NCBI RefSeq assembly: GCF_009680455.1
Contig: NZ_WKRD01000012.1
Location: 1 to 64,000 of the forward strand
DNA from: Lachnospira eligens
Lineage (GTDB): Bacteria > Bacillota > Clostridia > Lachnospirales > Lachnospiraceae
Direction of reading: 5' to 3'
Length of the DNA: 64,000 nucleotides
In this document: positions 7,257-16,400 of the stretch, piece by piece
Layout of the letters: each line of letters starts with the position of its first letter
How positions within the stretch are numbered: position 1 is the first letter of the stretch
Program-made: the position numbers and the translations under genes
The notes under the pieces: generated by a model
Told to the model about the DNA's origin: nothing
Database searches by the model: none
What the model saw: only the letters and a program-made list of their open reading frames with translations

Positions 7257-9335
7257 ATGAGCATAAACACTAAAGAAACAACACAGAGAGGATGTTACAC
7301 AAACAGGGAGTTATCATGGCTTGCATTTAATGAGAGAGTATTAAATGAAGCAGCTAATCCTAAAGTTCCACTTGCGGAAAGACTTACATTTGCATCAATA
7401 TACCAGACTAATCTGGATGAATTCTTTATGGTACGCGTGGGAACTCTTATGATACAGATGCAGCTTCAGGAAAAGGAAAGAGACAATAAAACCGGAATGA
7501 CAAGCGAAGAGCAGGTAAAAGCTATTCTTGATAAGGTGAGTGAGCTTGAGAAGAAAAAGGGCAGAGTGTATGAACAGCTTATGGGAGAACTTGAGACAGC
7601 CGGGATAAGAATAATTAATTTTAATAAGCTGTCTAATGATGAAGGTGCAATGCTTGAGGAATATTTTGATATGCATATAGCACCATTTCTCTCACCTATG
7701 ATAATAGGACAGCAGCAGCCATTTCCTTTTCTTGCAAATAAGCAGTTATATGCAATTGTGCTTATGAAGACTAAGAAGGGTAAGAATAAAATAGGAATAG
7801 TACCTTGTTCAAACAGTGTATTTAAGAGACTTATAGAAATTCCTACAAGACCGGGAACATTTATGCTTTCTGAAGAATTGATTCTGCATTTTGTATCAAA
7901 GCTGTATGAGAAGTATGAAATACAGGAAAAATCAGTTATGAGAGTTATCAGAAATGCAGATATAGATGCTGGTTCATTTGATGACGAGGACCTTGATTAC
8001 AGAAATATGATGGAACATATGGTTAAGCAGAGAAACAGGCTTAATCCGGTATGTGTACAGTTAAATAGAGAAATAAACGACAAAGCAAAGAAAAAGCTTA
8101 CAGATTATCTGGAAATAGGTGCAAAACACCTGATTGAAGAGAGAACTCCACTGGATATGTCATTTGTATTCCAGCTGCAGAACGTGTTAAAGAATAAGCC
8201 TGAGCTATTTTATAAGAAAAGAGTTCCACAGCCAGGTAAAGAAATCAGTATGAATGAAAAGATAATTCCACAGATTGAGAAGAAAGATGTTGTTCTTTCA
8301 TATCCATTTGAGAGTATGAGACCATTCATATCTATGCTGGAGGAAGCAGCCAGTGACCCGACTGTTGTATCAATAAAGATGACTCTTTACAGAGTTGCTG
8401 ACAGAAGTAAGATAGTTGAGACTCTTATTGAAGCGGCTGAAAATGGTAAAGAGGTTATTGTTCTTGTGGAGCTGAGAGCCAGATTTGATGAGGCTAATAA
8501 TATTGAAATGTCTAAGAGATTAGAAGAAGCCGGATGCCAGCTTTTATATGGTCTGGGTGATTACAAGGTACACTCAAAGTTATGCCTTATAACACGTTCG
8601 GTTAATAATACATTTTCATATATAACACAGATAGGAACAGGCAATTATAATGAAAAGACTTCCAGATTATATACCGATCTGTCACTTATTACAGCTAATC
8701 AGGAGATAGGTGCGGATGCGGCTGCAGTATTTGCTGCTTTGCAGAAGGGAGAAACGGTGGATAGTTCTAACCAGCTTCTTGTTGCACCAAACTGCCTGCA
8801 GAACAGAATTCTTTCAATGATAGATGAGCAGATTGATAAGGCAAAGAATGGTCAGGATGGATATGTTGGAGTTAAGATTAATTCCCTTACAGACAAACTT
8901 ATTATTGAGAAATTAATTGAAGCTTCACAGGCAGGTGTTAAAATAGATCTTGAAGTAAGAGGAATATGCTGTATAAAGCCGGGAGTTAAAGGATATACAG
9001 ATAATATCCGTGTGGTCAGTGTTGTTGGACGTTTTCTGGAACATTCAAGAATATATCGTTTTGGAAGAGGAGATGACCAGAAGATATATATTGCATCGGC
9101 AGACTTTATGACAAGAAATACCACGAGACGAGTTGAGGTTGCTGCACCTGTGCTTGATAAGCATTGTCAGGAACGCATAATTCACATATTTGATCTTATT
9201 ATGCAGGATGATGAGAAAGGCAAAGAGCAGAATAGTGATGGAGTATACTGTGACAGACATATCAATAATCCTAAGATTGATTCACAGGAAACTTTATACG
9301 AAGAAAGCTATGAAGCGGCAGCCAGTGCAGAATAA
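7257..9335 (+). CDS. ppk: Polyphosphate kinase 1
   Basis: Cytoplasmic/membrane-associated enzyme that reversibly polymerises the gamma-phosphate of ATP into polyphosphate. The four Ppk1 parts are all visible: N-terminal helical domain (NRELSWLAFNERVL), head domain, and two phospholipase-D-like C-terminal domains. The phosphorylated-histidine segment KVHSKLCLI and the ATP-binding/phosphate residues around TQIGTGNYNEKTSRLYTD are intact. From the ATG at 7257 the protein has 692 residues, the usual length. That ATG follows AAAGGAG at 7241-7247. The frame extends upstream to a GTG at 7167 and ATGs at 7182 and 7194 (the last with GAGGA), so a longer N-terminus is possible. pfkA follows 24 bases downstream, probably in one operon. 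Confidence 0.9.
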   Translation: MSINTKETTQRGCYTNRELSWLAFNERVLNEAANPKVPLAERLTFASIYQTNLDEFFMVRVGTLMIQMQLQEKERDNKTGMTSEEQVKAILDKVSELEKKKGRVYEQLMGELETAGIRIINFNKLSNDEGAMLEEYFDMHIAPFLSPMIIGQQQPFPFLANKQLYAIVLMKTKKGKNKIGIVPCSNSVFKRLIEIPTRPGTFMLSEELILHFVSKLYEKYEIQEKSVMRVIRNADIDAGSFDDEDLDYRNMMEHMVKQRNRLNPVCVQLNREINDKAKKKLTDYLEIGAKHLIEERTPLDMSFVFQLQNVLKNKPELFYKKRVPQPGKEISMNEKIIPQIEKKDVVLSYPFESMRPFISMLEEAASDPTVVSIKMTLYRVADRSKIVETLIEAAENGKEVIVLVELRARFDEANNIEMSKRLEEAGCQLLYGLGDYKVHSKLCLITRSVNNTFSYITQIGTGNYNEKTSRLYTDLSLITANQEIGADAAAVFAALQKGETVDSSNQLLVAPNCLQNRILSMIDEQIDKAKNGQDGYVGVKINSLTDKLIIEKLIEASQAGVKIDLEVRGICCIKPGVKGYTDNIRVVSVVGRFLEHSRIYRFGRGDDQKIYIASADFMTRNTTRRVEVAAPVLDKHCQERIIHIFDLIMQDDEKGKEQNSDGVYCDRHINNPKIDSQETLYEESYEAAASAE

Positions 9336-9359
9336 TTAAGAAAATGGAGGCTAACAGGT

Positions 9360-10436
9360 ATGAAGATAGGTATGCTTACAAGTGGTGGAGACTGCCAGTC
9401 TCTTAATGCGGCAATGAGAGGTGTTGCCAAAACTTTGTATAATAATACAAATGATGTTGAAATATACGGATTTCTTGATGGTTATAAAGGAATGATTACT
9501 AAGAATTACAAACTGATGAAAGAAGAGGATTTTAGTGGGATTCTCACAGAGGGAGGAACAATTCTTGGAACTTCCAGAACACCTTTTAAATATATCAATG
9601 AGCCTGATGAGAAAGGACGCGATAAGGTTGCAGGCATGATTAAGACTTATAAGGATTTAAAACTTGACTGCCTGGTAATGCTTGGTGGAAACGGCTCGCA
9701 TAAGACTGCGGCTCTTTTATCGCAGAAGGGGTTAAATGTCGTTACTCTTCCTAAGACTATTGATAATGATATAGAAGGAACTGAGATGAGTTTTGGATTT
9801 CAGTCAGCTATAGATGTTGCGACAAGAACTATTGATGAGATCCACACAACGGCAGCCTCACACAGCAGAGTGTTTATTGTCGAGATTATGGGACATAAAA
9901 CAGGCTGGCTTACACTTCATTCAGGAATTGCAGGAGGGGCAGATATCATACTTATACCTGAAATTCCATATAATGTTGATGAGGTGTTGAATACAATCAG
10001 AAAGCGTGAAAAGCAGGGCAAGAAATTTACTATAATTGCAATGGCTGAGGGTGCAATATCAGATGAGGATGCAAAGCTGTCAAAGAAAGAGCTGAAAGAA
10101 AAGAGAAAGACATATACATTTCCATCAGTAGCATATCAGTTGAGTGATGAGCTGCAGAAAAAAGCCGGTCAGGAAGTAAAAGTTACAATACCGGGACATG
10201 TACAGCGCGGCGGAATTCCAAGTGCATCAGACAGAATACTTGCAACAAGAATCGGAGTTGAGGCTGCAGGACTTATATTAAGAAAAGATTATGGCAATAT
10301 GGTATGCATCAAAGATGGAAAATTCTCTAAGATACCACTTGAAGAGGTTGCAGGTAAAACAAAGATGGTTAACGTAGATAATGAACTTATAAGACAGGCT
10401 GAAAGCTTAGGCATTAGTCTTGGCAGAAAGGCATAA
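9360..10436 (+). CDS. pfkA: 6-phosphofructokinase, mixed-type active site
   Basis: A 358-residue phosphofructokinase that phosphorylates fructose 6-phosphate in glycolysis. It has the phosphate loop SGGDCQSLNAAMRG, GGNGS near residues 110-113, PKTIDND at 131-137 and the substrate loops GHKTGWLT and GHVQRGG. The glycine after the Asn (position 112) is the ATP-type residue, while Lys132 in PKTIDND is typical of PPi-type and actinobacterial enzymes. This is the mixed G/K class, in which ATP use is usual, but the phosphoryl donor cannot be settled from sequence. The usual metal-binding Asp of GGDGS is Asn111 here. GGAGG at 9346-9350 precedes the ATG. It follows ppk closely. Confidence 0.88.
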   Translation: MKIGMLTSGGDCQSLNAAMRGVAKTLYNNTNDVEIYGFLDGYKGMITKNYKLMKEEDFSGILTEGGTILGTSRTPFKYINEPDEKGRDKVAGMIKTYKDLKLDCLVMLGGNGSHKTAALLSQKGLNVVTLPKTIDNDIEGTEMSFGFQSAIDVATRTIDEIHTTAASHSRVFIVEIMGHKTGWLTLHSGIAGGADIILIPEIPYNVDEVLNTIRKREKQGKKFTIIAMAEGAISDEDAKLSKKELKEKRKTYTFPSVAYQLSDELQKKAGQEVKVTIPGHVQRGGIPSASDRILATRIGVEAAGLILRKDYGNMVCIKDGKFSKIPLEEVAGKTKMVNVDNELIRQAESLGISLGRKA

Positions 10437-10483
10437 GTGGTATATAATACAAAGCAAATGCTTCAGGAAAGAAGGGAAATGCT

Positions 10484-10786
10484 TTGAAGAAATCAGACAG
10501 ACTAAAGATAGTTATTCTTGGAATAACTGGATTACTTATTCTTATTGGAATCGGAATATTTATATTTATAGGTCAGAGTATATGTACCATGGCTGGTGTA
10601 GGGCTTTTTGTTATTGTGTGTCTTGGAATGGTTGTTGTTGCAGGAAAAAAAGATGACCAGACAGAAACAATAGAACAGCTTAACCAGACAATATCTGAAC
10701 AGAGCAGAAGGATAATGAATACTGAGGGGCAGCTTGCAAGATATAAGAGAGAACTTGCAGAGGCGACTGGTAAGAATGAAGCATAA
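10484..10786 (+). CDS. Small two-helix membrane protein with coiled-coil tail
   Basis: A 100-residue protein beginning at TTG 10484 with GAAGGGA just upstream. An ATG at 10478 in another frame reads only Met-Leu-stop. Residues about 8-28 and 34-52 are hydrophobic and should span the membrane. The remaining 48 residues are polar and heptad-like (TIEQLNQTISEQSRRIMNTE), probably a cytoplasmic coiled coil. No family is recognised. It lies between pfkA and uppP with gaps of 47 and 24 bases, so it is probably cotranscribed with them. Confidence 0.65.
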   Translation: MKKSDRLKIVILGITGLLILIGIGIFIFIGQSICTMAGVGLFVIVCLGMVVVAGKKDDQTETIEQLNQTISEQSRRIMNTEGQLARYKRELAEATGKNEA

Positions 10787-10810
10787 TAATTAAATATTAA
10801 GGAGATAGTC

Positions 10811-11659
10811 ATGTTACTAGAGATTTTAAAGGCAATTCTTTTCGGTATAGTCGAAGGAATTACAGAATGGCTGCCTATAAGCAGCACAGGGCATATGATT
10901 CTGCTTGACCAGGTAGTCAAACTTAATGTATCCGCAGATTTTTATAAGATGTTTCAGGTAGTTATCCAGCTTGGAGCAATAATGGCCGTAGTTATATTAT
11001 TCTGGAATAAATTGTGGCCTTTTTATATGAAGAAGACTAAGAGTGGTAAGAAAGCAGCTTGGAAAGATGGCGCACTTGCAATGTGGATTAAGATTATTAT
11101 TGCATGTATTCCGGCAGCGATTGTCGGATTGATTTTCGATGATAAGATAGATGAATTATTCTATCATCCAATTCCTGTTGCTATTGCACTTATCGTTGTA
11201 GGTATAGTTTTTATAGTTGTGGAGAATGCAAAGAAAGGCAGCAGGCCAGCAATCAGAAGTATAGGTGAGATAACTTATAAGGCAGCATTAATAATAGGTC
11301 TGTTCCAGCTTATAGCAGCAGTATTTCCAGGTACATCAAGATCAGGTGCAACAATTATCGGAGCACTCATAATCGGAGTATCGAGAAGCGTTGCGGCTGA
11401 ATTTACATTTTTCCTTGCAGTACCTGTAATGTTCGGAGCAAGTCTTTTAAAGATTGCTAAATATGCTGCTGTGGGAATGGCTATGACAGGAACAGAGTGG
11501 GTTGTCCTCATTGTAGGCTGCCTTGTTGCGTTCTTTGTATCAGTATTCGTAATCAAGTTCCTTATGGGATACATCAAGAAGCATGATTTCAAGGTGTTCG
11601 GTGTGTACAGAATAATTCTTGGTATAGCAGTTATTGCACTCAGCTTTGTATTGTTTTAA
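10811..11659 (+). CDS. uppP: Undecaprenyl-diphosphatase UppP (BacA type)
   Basis: A 282-residue polytopic membrane enzyme that removes a phosphate from undecaprenyl diphosphate to recycle the lipid carrier for peptidoglycan and wall polymers; overproduction gives bacitracin resistance. The signature GIVEGITEWLPISSTGHMIL (residues about 12-31) carries the catalytic glutamates and serine region, and PGTSRSGATI (about 172-181) supplies the conserved arginine. About eight hydrophobic segments are seen and length is normal. AAGGAGA precedes the ATG. The gene ends two bases from a convergent gene on the other strand, without an obvious terminator between them. Confidence 0.93.
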   Translation: MLLEILKAILFGIVEGITEWLPISSTGHMILLDQVVKLNVSADFYKMFQVVIQLGAIMAVVILFWNKLWPFYMKKTKSGKKAAWKDGALAMWIKIIIACIPAAIVGLIFDDKIDELFYHPIPVAIALIVVGIVFIVVENAKKGSRPAIRSIGEITYKAALIIGLFQLIAAVFPGTSRSGATIIGALIIGVSRSVAAEFTFFLAVPVMFGASLLKIAKYAAVGMAMTGTEWVVLIVGCLVAFFVSVFVIKFLMGYIKKHDFKVFGVYRIILGIAVIALSFVLF

Positions 11660-11661
11660 TT

Positions 11662-12264
11662 CTAATACACTTCAAGGTATGAATTGTATACATAACCGCT
11701 TGTACCATTATAATCAATAAGGGTGTAATAAGCACCAACAGATGATATAGAACCGGTAGTCCCTCCTGGCACAACTGCAAAGGAGTGGCTGCCGTTTTTG
11801 TCTTTATGCATATTGACATAGGAAGCACCTGTCACACGGTAACTTTTAAGAGCAGATGTATTGGTTATGCGTCCATTTGCAAATGTATACGATGGCTGGG
11901 CGGCTGTTTCAGGCTGTGTGTTTTGGACTTCAGTCTGAACGGTTTCTGGCTCGGAGGATTCACAGGATGTTTCAGATTCTACAGTTTCTGTCTGAGTTTC
12001 AGTCACGACGGTGGATTCCTGTTTTGTTACATCCTGAGAAGAAGCAGTTTCTTTAACTGTTACAGCAGGCGTTGTTTTAGACACAGTTTCTGAACTGATA
12101 TCTTTAACAGTAACTGGCTGGGTTTCAGAATTGCTGGCAGTGTGAATGTTTTTTTCAAGACCGCCACCGCCAAAACCGATGTTTTCAAAGATGACAACTC
12201 CGGTTATAATTATTACAAGATATATACATAAAAATATTTTAACAATAAGATTATTGATTTTCAT
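11662..12264 (-). CDS. Membrane-anchored protein with C-terminal SH3-like domain
   Basis: About 200 residues from the ATG at 12264; an ATG six codons upstream (12282) lacks a ribosome site. An N-terminal hydrophobic segment (IFLCIYLVIIITGVVIF) acts as signal anchor. A long Thr/Ser/Glu/Val-rich low-complexity linker follows (residues about 35-135). The last 60 residues look like a bacterial SH3 domain (VTGASYVNMHKDKNGSHSFA, GTSGYVYNSYLEVY). Such domains bind peptidoglycan or proteins outside the cell. No enzyme domain is present, so a wall-binding or scaffolding role is the most that can be inferred. Confidence 0.65.
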   Translation of the reverse strand: MKINNLIVKIFLCIYLVIIITGVVIFENIGFGGGGLEKNIHTASNSETQPVTVKDISSETVSKTTPAVTVKETASSQDVTKQESTVVTETQTETVESETSCESSEPETVQTEVQNTQPETAAQPSYTFANGRITNTSALKSYRVTGASYVNMHKDKNGSHSFAVVPGGTTGSISSVGAYYTLIDYNGTSGYVYNSYLEVY

Positions 12265-12358
12265 TGTGACTAAAGACCTCATATTTTCTATAATAAATTA
12301 ATATTAGTTCTTTTTATGGGGCAGGTCAATAAAAAAAGTGATAATCCAGAGGTGTAAA

Positions 12359-13060
12359 ATGAACATAATAGGTCACATTTCAACAGATTTTCCAACAAAA
12401 TTTGGGATTCCAAGACAGAGTGGATTGATAGAGGAATTAAAAGGTGTCATAACATTTGAACCAGAATACAGACAGCCAGAGGCTTTCAGGGGATTGGAGG
12501 ATTTTTCACATATATGGGTTTTATGGCAGTTTTCCAAGTCGCAGAAGAAAACTATAGCGTCAACGGTAACTCCTCCAAGACTTGGAGGGAAAGTACGAAT
12601 GGGAGTGTTTGCAACAAGGTCACCGTTCAGACCGAATGATATTGGAATGTCATGTGTGAAATTAGAGCACATAGAATATACGGCAGATAAAGGACCGGTA
12701 CTATTCGTTTCAGGTGTGGATATGGTTGATGGCACGCCAATATACGATATCAAGCCGTATGTAAAATTCACAGACTCACACCCAGAGGCAAAAGAAGGAT
12801 TTACGGCAGTCACTTATAACAGAAATCTTAAAGTGATATTTCCATCATACCTGCTTGCAATAATGCCGGAAAACAAACAGACAGCAGTGGTTAAAATATT
12901 AGAGCAGGACCCAAGACCGGCTTATGATACAGACGAGTCAAGGGCTTATGGGGTAACATTTTCAGGCTTTGATATCAGATTCAAGGTGCATGGGGATGTG
13001 CTGACTGTGTTTGAAGTGGTGGATATTGAGGCGGCTGGTGGATATAAGAAGGTAAAGTGA
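12359..13060 (+). CDS. trmO: tRNA (t6A37) N6-methyltransferase TrmO family
   Basis: A 233-residue protein of the UPF0066/TrmO family, which uses S-adenosylmethionine to methylate N6-threonylcarbamoyladenosine at position 37 of tRNA-Thr. Family signatures are clear: IGHISTDFPTKFGIPRQSGL at the N-terminus, FEDFSHIWVLWQF-like text, the RLGGKVRMGVFATRSPFRPN region and DIKPYVKFTDS. The C-terminal extension of about 70 residues is usual in the longer bacterial form. The start at 12359 follows AGAGGTG at 12349-12355; a GTG seven codons upstream is less likely. The tRNA-Thr gene 5 kb away is a natural substrate class, although not linked. Confidence 0.88.
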   Translation: MNIIGHISTDFPTKFGIPRQSGLIEELKGVITFEPEYRQPEAFRGLEDFSHIWVLWQFSKSQKKTIASTVTPPRLGGKVRMGVFATRSPFRPNDIGMSCVKLEHIEYTADKGPVLFVSGVDMVDGTPIYDIKPYVKFTDSHPEAKEGFTAVTYNRNLKVIFPSYLLAIMPENKQTAVVKILEQDPRPAYDTDESRAYGVTFSGFDIRFKVHGDVLTVFEVVDIEAAGGYKKVK

Positions 13061-13159
13061 GCTGGTGTCAATTTCACTTGATAATCCAGCTAAAATGTGC
13101 TTTACTTATATGGACTAGGTAAACAATTAATGTTGCAATCAAGATTAAGGAGGAGCTAT

Positions 13160-13711
13160 ATGAGAGTTGGAATGGGATATGATGTTCATAAACTGGTTAA
13201 AGACCGTAAGCTTATCATGGGCGGAGTTGAGATTCCATATGAATTAGGTCTGCTTGGACACTCTGATGCAGATGTGCTTCTTCATGCCATTATGGATGCA
13301 TTACTGGGTGCGGCTGCACTTGGAGATATAGGAAAGCATTTCCCGGATACAGATGACAGATACAAGGGAATATCAAGTATCAAGCTTCTGGAAGAGGTTG
13401 GAAAGAAGATAGATGAGGCTAATTATATTATAGAAAATATTGATGCTACTATTATTGCACAAAAGCCTAAGATGCGCCCATATATTGATGATATGAGAAA
13501 GAATATCGCAGATGCTTTAAAGATTGATGTTGACAGAGTCAATGTTAAGGCTACTACAGAAGAAGGACTTGGATTTACCGGAAGTGGAGAGGGTATTTCT
13601 TCACAGGCAATATGCTCACTTAATTCTGTTTCTAATTATATATACGGTGCGGCTGATATGACAAACTGTAGACCTGACTGTGGTGGCTGCATGGGCTGTC
13701 AGAACAAATAG
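13160..13711 (+). CDS. ispF: 2-C-methyl-D-erythritol 2,4-cyclodiphosphate synthase with Cys-rich tail
   Basis: MEP-pathway enzyme that cyclises CDP-methylerythritol phosphate, releasing [14 protein letters not shown] supplies the Asp-His zinc ligands, and [29 protein letters not shown] and [16 protein letters not shown] are intact. The catalytic domain ends near residue 158, the normal length. A further 25 residues follow that are not part of the family, ending with four cysteines (C170, C174, C177, C180). They could bind a metal or Fe-S cluster, but this is speculation. Start 13160 has AAGGAGGA; the frame upstream to 13097 is not supported by a ribosome site. Confidence 0.9.
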   Translation: MRVGMGYDVHKLVKDRKLIMGGVEIPYELGLLGHSDADVLLHAIMDALLGAAALGDIGKHFPDTDDRYKGISSIKLLEEVGKKIDEANYIIENIDATIIAQKPKMRPYIDDMRKNIADALKIDVDRVNVKATTEEGLGFTGSGEGISSQAICSLNSVSNYIYGAADMTNCRPDCGGCMGCQNK

Positions 13712-13782
13712 AACTGACAATACATTCGCAGCTTTAATTCATATAATATAATTAAGAATAGAAAAGTCAGGATTAACAGATT

Positions 13783-14457
13783 ATGAAATATAGAGATTAT
13801 GTAAAGCAGGAAATAGCGGTAATAAAGGACAGAGACCCTGCTATTAAGTCGGATAAAGAGGTATATCTTTATCCTAGTTTTAAGGCAATACTTAAATATA
13901 GAAAAGCCCATAAGTTATATCTTAAGGGCGAATATTACAAGGCGAGAAAGATTTCACAGAAAACTGCAAGACAGACTGGAATTGAGATACATCCGGGAGC
14001 GCAGATTGGCGAAGGACTTTTTATTGACCATGGACATGGAGTTGTTATCGGAGAGACAGCTATTATCGGTAACAATGTAACACTTTATCAAGGCGTTACA
14101 CTTGGAGGAACAGGCAAGGAACAGGGGAAGAGACATCCTACTCTGGGGAATAATATTATGGTAGGAGCAGGAGCAAAGATTCTTGGCTCAGTTACCATAG
14201 GTGATAACTGCAAGATTGGTGCGGGTTCTGTTGTATTAAAGGATGTGCCAGCGAATTCTACAGTGGTTGGTGTTCCAGGAAGAGTTGTTATTCAGGACAG
14301 CGTAAGACTGTTTGATGATTTAGACCAGATACATCTTCCAGATCCTGTTATGCAGGATATCGAGAACTTAAAGCAGGAGAACGCAAGACTTAAGAAGAGA
14401 CTTGCACACCTTGAGAACAGCGTCAATGAAAGCCGCAGCTCGTATGATGATAACTAA
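13783..14457 (+). CDS. cysE: Serine O-acetyltransferase
   Basis: First committed step of cysteine synthesis: acetyl-CoA plus L-serine to O-acetylserine. The 224-residue protein has the short N-terminal helical domain of the Gram-positive EpsC/CysE type, then the left-handed beta-helix of hexapeptide repeats. [19 protein letters not shown] carries the catalytic Asp-His pair, followed by [20 protein letters not shown] and [22 protein letters not shown]-terminal coiled coil ([17 protein letters not shown]) is an extra, as in related clostridial enzymes. cysS begins 26 bases downstream, so cysteine supply and tRNA charging are in one transcript. The ribosome site (AGGA) is weak. Confidence 0.9.
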   Translation: MKYRDYVKQEIAVIKDRDPAIKSDKEVYLYPSFKAILKYRKAHKLYLKGEYYKARKISQKTARQTGIEIHPGAQIGEGLFIDHGHGVVIGETAIIGNNVTLYQGVTLGGTGKEQGKRHPTLGNNIMVGAGAKILGSVTIGDNCKIGAGSVVLKDVPANSTVVGVPGRVVIQDSVRLFDDLDQIHLPDPVMQDIENLKQENARLKKRLAHLENSVNESRSSYDDN

Positions 14458-14483
14458 AGTGTGATTATGAAAGGAAATCTGAC

Positions 14484-15902
14484 ATGAGGATTTATAATAC
14501 TTTATCCAGAAGAAAAGAAGAGTTTAAGCCATTAGAAGAAGGTAAGGTTAAAATGTATGTCTGCGGACCTACTGTATACAACCTTATTCATATTGGTAAC
14601 GCAAGACCTATGATTGTATTTGATACAGTAAGAAGATATCTTGAGTATAAGGGATATGATGTTAATTATGTATCTAACTTTACAGATGTAGATGACAAGA
14701 TTATTAAGAAAGCTAATGAAGAAGGTGTATCTGCTGAGGAGATTTCAACAAGATACATTGCTGAATGTAAGAAGGATATGGAGGGCATGAATATTAAGCC
14801 TGCAACAACACATCCTCTTGCAACTCAGGAAATCGGCGGAATGATTGATATGATACAGACTCTTATTGACAAGGGTTATGCTTATGAAGTCAATGGAACT
14901 GTATACTACAGAACAAGAAAGTTCGCAGAATACGGAAAGTTATCTAAGAAGAATATTGACGACTTGGAGGCAGGACACAGAGATGAGGCACACAGCCTTA
15001 AGGTTACAGGTGAGGATGAGAAGGAAGACCCACTTGATTTCGTTCTCTGGAAGCCTAAGAAAGAAGGAGAGCCATCTTGGCCATCACCTTGGAGCGATGG
15101 AAGACCGGGTTGGCATATTGAATGCTCTGTTATGTCTAAGAAGTACCTTGCTGACGAAATCGATATCCATGCAGGTGGAGAGGATTTAATATTCCCTCAC
15201 CATGAGAATGAGATTGCACAGTCAGAGGCAGCTAATGGAGTACCATTCTCTAAGTACTGGATGCACAATGCATTTCTTAATATTGATAACAAGAAGATGT
15301 CTAAGTCTTTAGGCAATTTCTTTACAGTAAGAGATATAAGCAGGGAATATGACCTTGAAGTGTTAAGATTCTTCATGTTAAGCGCACATTACCGCAATCC
15401 TGTTAATTTCAGCCATGACCTTATGGAATCAGCAAAGAACGGATTAGACAGAATCTTAACTGCAGTTGATAATTTAAGACATCTGTCAGAGAATGCCAAA
15501 GATGTTCCAATGACAGAGGATGAGAAGAAGATAATAGCTTCTATAGATGACATTTATAAGAAATTCGAAGATTCAATGGATGATGATTTCAATACAGCAG
15601 ACGCAATATCAGCTATATTTGAACTTGTAAAGCTTGCTAACTCTAATTCAAGCTCAGACAATTCCAAGGAATACATCGATACTCTTATGAAGAAGATTAC
15701 AACTCTCACAGATATTCTTGGACTTAAGACAGACAAGAAGGAAGAAATGCTTGATGAGGATATAGAGGCACTTATTGCCGAGAGACAGCAGGCAAGAAAA
15801 GATAAGAATTTTGCAAGAGCTGATGAAATTCGAGATGAGTTATTAGCAAAGGGAATTGTTCTTAAGGATACAAGAGAGGGCGTAAGATGGAGCAGAGCCT
15901 AG
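14484..15902 (+). CDS. cysS: Cysteinyl-tRNA synthetase
   Basis: A 472-residue class I synthetase. Visible are the zinc cysteine [10 protein letters not shown], the HIGH-type motif LIHIGNARP, the Zn/Cys site [29 protein letters not shown], and KMSKSLGN at about residues 271-278. The anticodon-binding C-terminal end ([20 protein letters not shown]) is complete. It lies in the cysE-cysS-mrnC-rlmB-sigH order common in Clostridia. The 3' end overlaps mrnC by 16 bases. No T-box leader is seen upstream of cysE or cysS, so control by tRNA sensing is not evident here. Confidence 0.96.
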   Translation: MRIYNTLSRRKEEFKPLEEGKVKMYVCGPTVYNLIHIGNARPMIVFDTVRRYLEYKGYDVNYVSNFTDVDDKIIKKANEEGVSAEEISTRYIAECKKDMEGMNIKPATTHPLATQEIGGMIDMIQTLIDKGYAYEVNGTVYYRTRKFAEYGKLSKKNIDDLEAGHRDEAHSLKVTGEDEKEDPLDFVLWKPKKEGEPSWPSPWSDGRPGWHIECSVMSKKYLADEIDIHAGGEDLIFPHHENEIAQSEAANGVPFSKYWMHNAFLNIDNKKMSKSLGNFFTVRDISREYDLEVLRFFMLSAHYRNPVNFSHDLMESAKNGLDRILTAVDNLRHLSENAKDVPMTEDEKKIIASIDDIYKKFEDSMDDDFNTADAISAIFELVKLANSNSSSDNSKEYIDTLMKKITTLTDILGLKTDKKEEMLDEDIEALIAERQQARKDKNFARADEIRDELLAKGIVLKDTREGVRWSRA

Positions 15903-16330
15903 ATAACGACCTTGTAAAATGCATATATGAAGGTCTGGATATGAAGCATACAGAGCCTTCGCAGTTATCACCTCTTGTTCTTGCATATATCGGGGACAGC
16001 ATATATGACCTTGTCATTAAGACATGGGTTATAGAGCAGGGCAATATGCAGGTTAATAAGCTTAACAAGAAAACGAGCAGTATTGTTAAGGCAGAATCAC
16101 AATCTGCCATGATAGGTGTAATAGAGCCAATGCTCAGTGAACATGAGGAAGCTGTGTATAAGAGAGGACGTAATGCAAAGTCATACACATCTGCCAAGAA
16201 TGCAAGCATTGGAGATTACAGAAGAGCAACGGGTTTTGAGGCTCTTATGGGATATCTGTATCTTAGCGGGCAGTATGAGAGGATGATGGAACTGGTTAAA
16301 GCGGGACTGGAAAGCCTTGAGATAAAGTAG
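15887..16330 (+). CDS. mrnC: Mini-ribonuclease III
   Basis: A 147-residue RNase III catalytic domain without the double-stranded RNA-binding domain, the hallmark of MrnC, which matures 23S rRNA ends. [21 protein letters not shown] holds the catalytic acidic residues of the signature, and [20 protein letters not shown] the second acidic site. It overlaps the end of cysS by 16 bases, and translation is probably coupled. A hairpin follows before rlmB; both act on 23S rRNA. Confidence 0.92.
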   Translation: MEQSLDNDLVKCIYEGLDMKHTEPSQLSPLVLAYIGDSIYDLVIKTWVIEQGNMQVNKLNKKTSSIVKAESQSAMIGVIEPMLSEHEEAVYKRGRNAKSYTSAKNASIGDYRRATGFEALMGYLYLSGQYERMMELVKAGLESLEIK

Positions 16331-16337
16331 AGCCGGT

Positions 16338-16380
16338 AAAGCAGAATCCATATCTGTAATGGATAACTGGATTCTGCTTT
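16338..16380 (+). terminator. Strong hairpin between mrnC and rlmB
   Basis: A 13-bp perfect stem, AAAGCAGAATCCA (16338-16350) with TGGATTCTGCTTT (16368-16380), encloses a smaller ATCCAT/ATGGAT alternative. The 3' side is followed by GTTAAT, not a T-run. It may be a weak terminator, a processing site or an mRNA-stability element rather than a full stop. Confidence 0.5.
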
Positions 16381-16400
16381 GTTAATATAAGGAGAAATAT

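Noticed and set aside
10420..10656. Plus-strand frame overlapping the end of pfkA
   Set aside because: Low-complexity, Cys/Trp/Tyr-rich translation and no ribosome site; the frame starting at TTG 10484 has clear membrane helices.
13712..14483. T-box leader for cysE-cysS, and likewise before glnS and argS
   Set aside because: The gaps are 26 to about 75 bases, without the T-box consensus or a specifier-hairpin arrangement.
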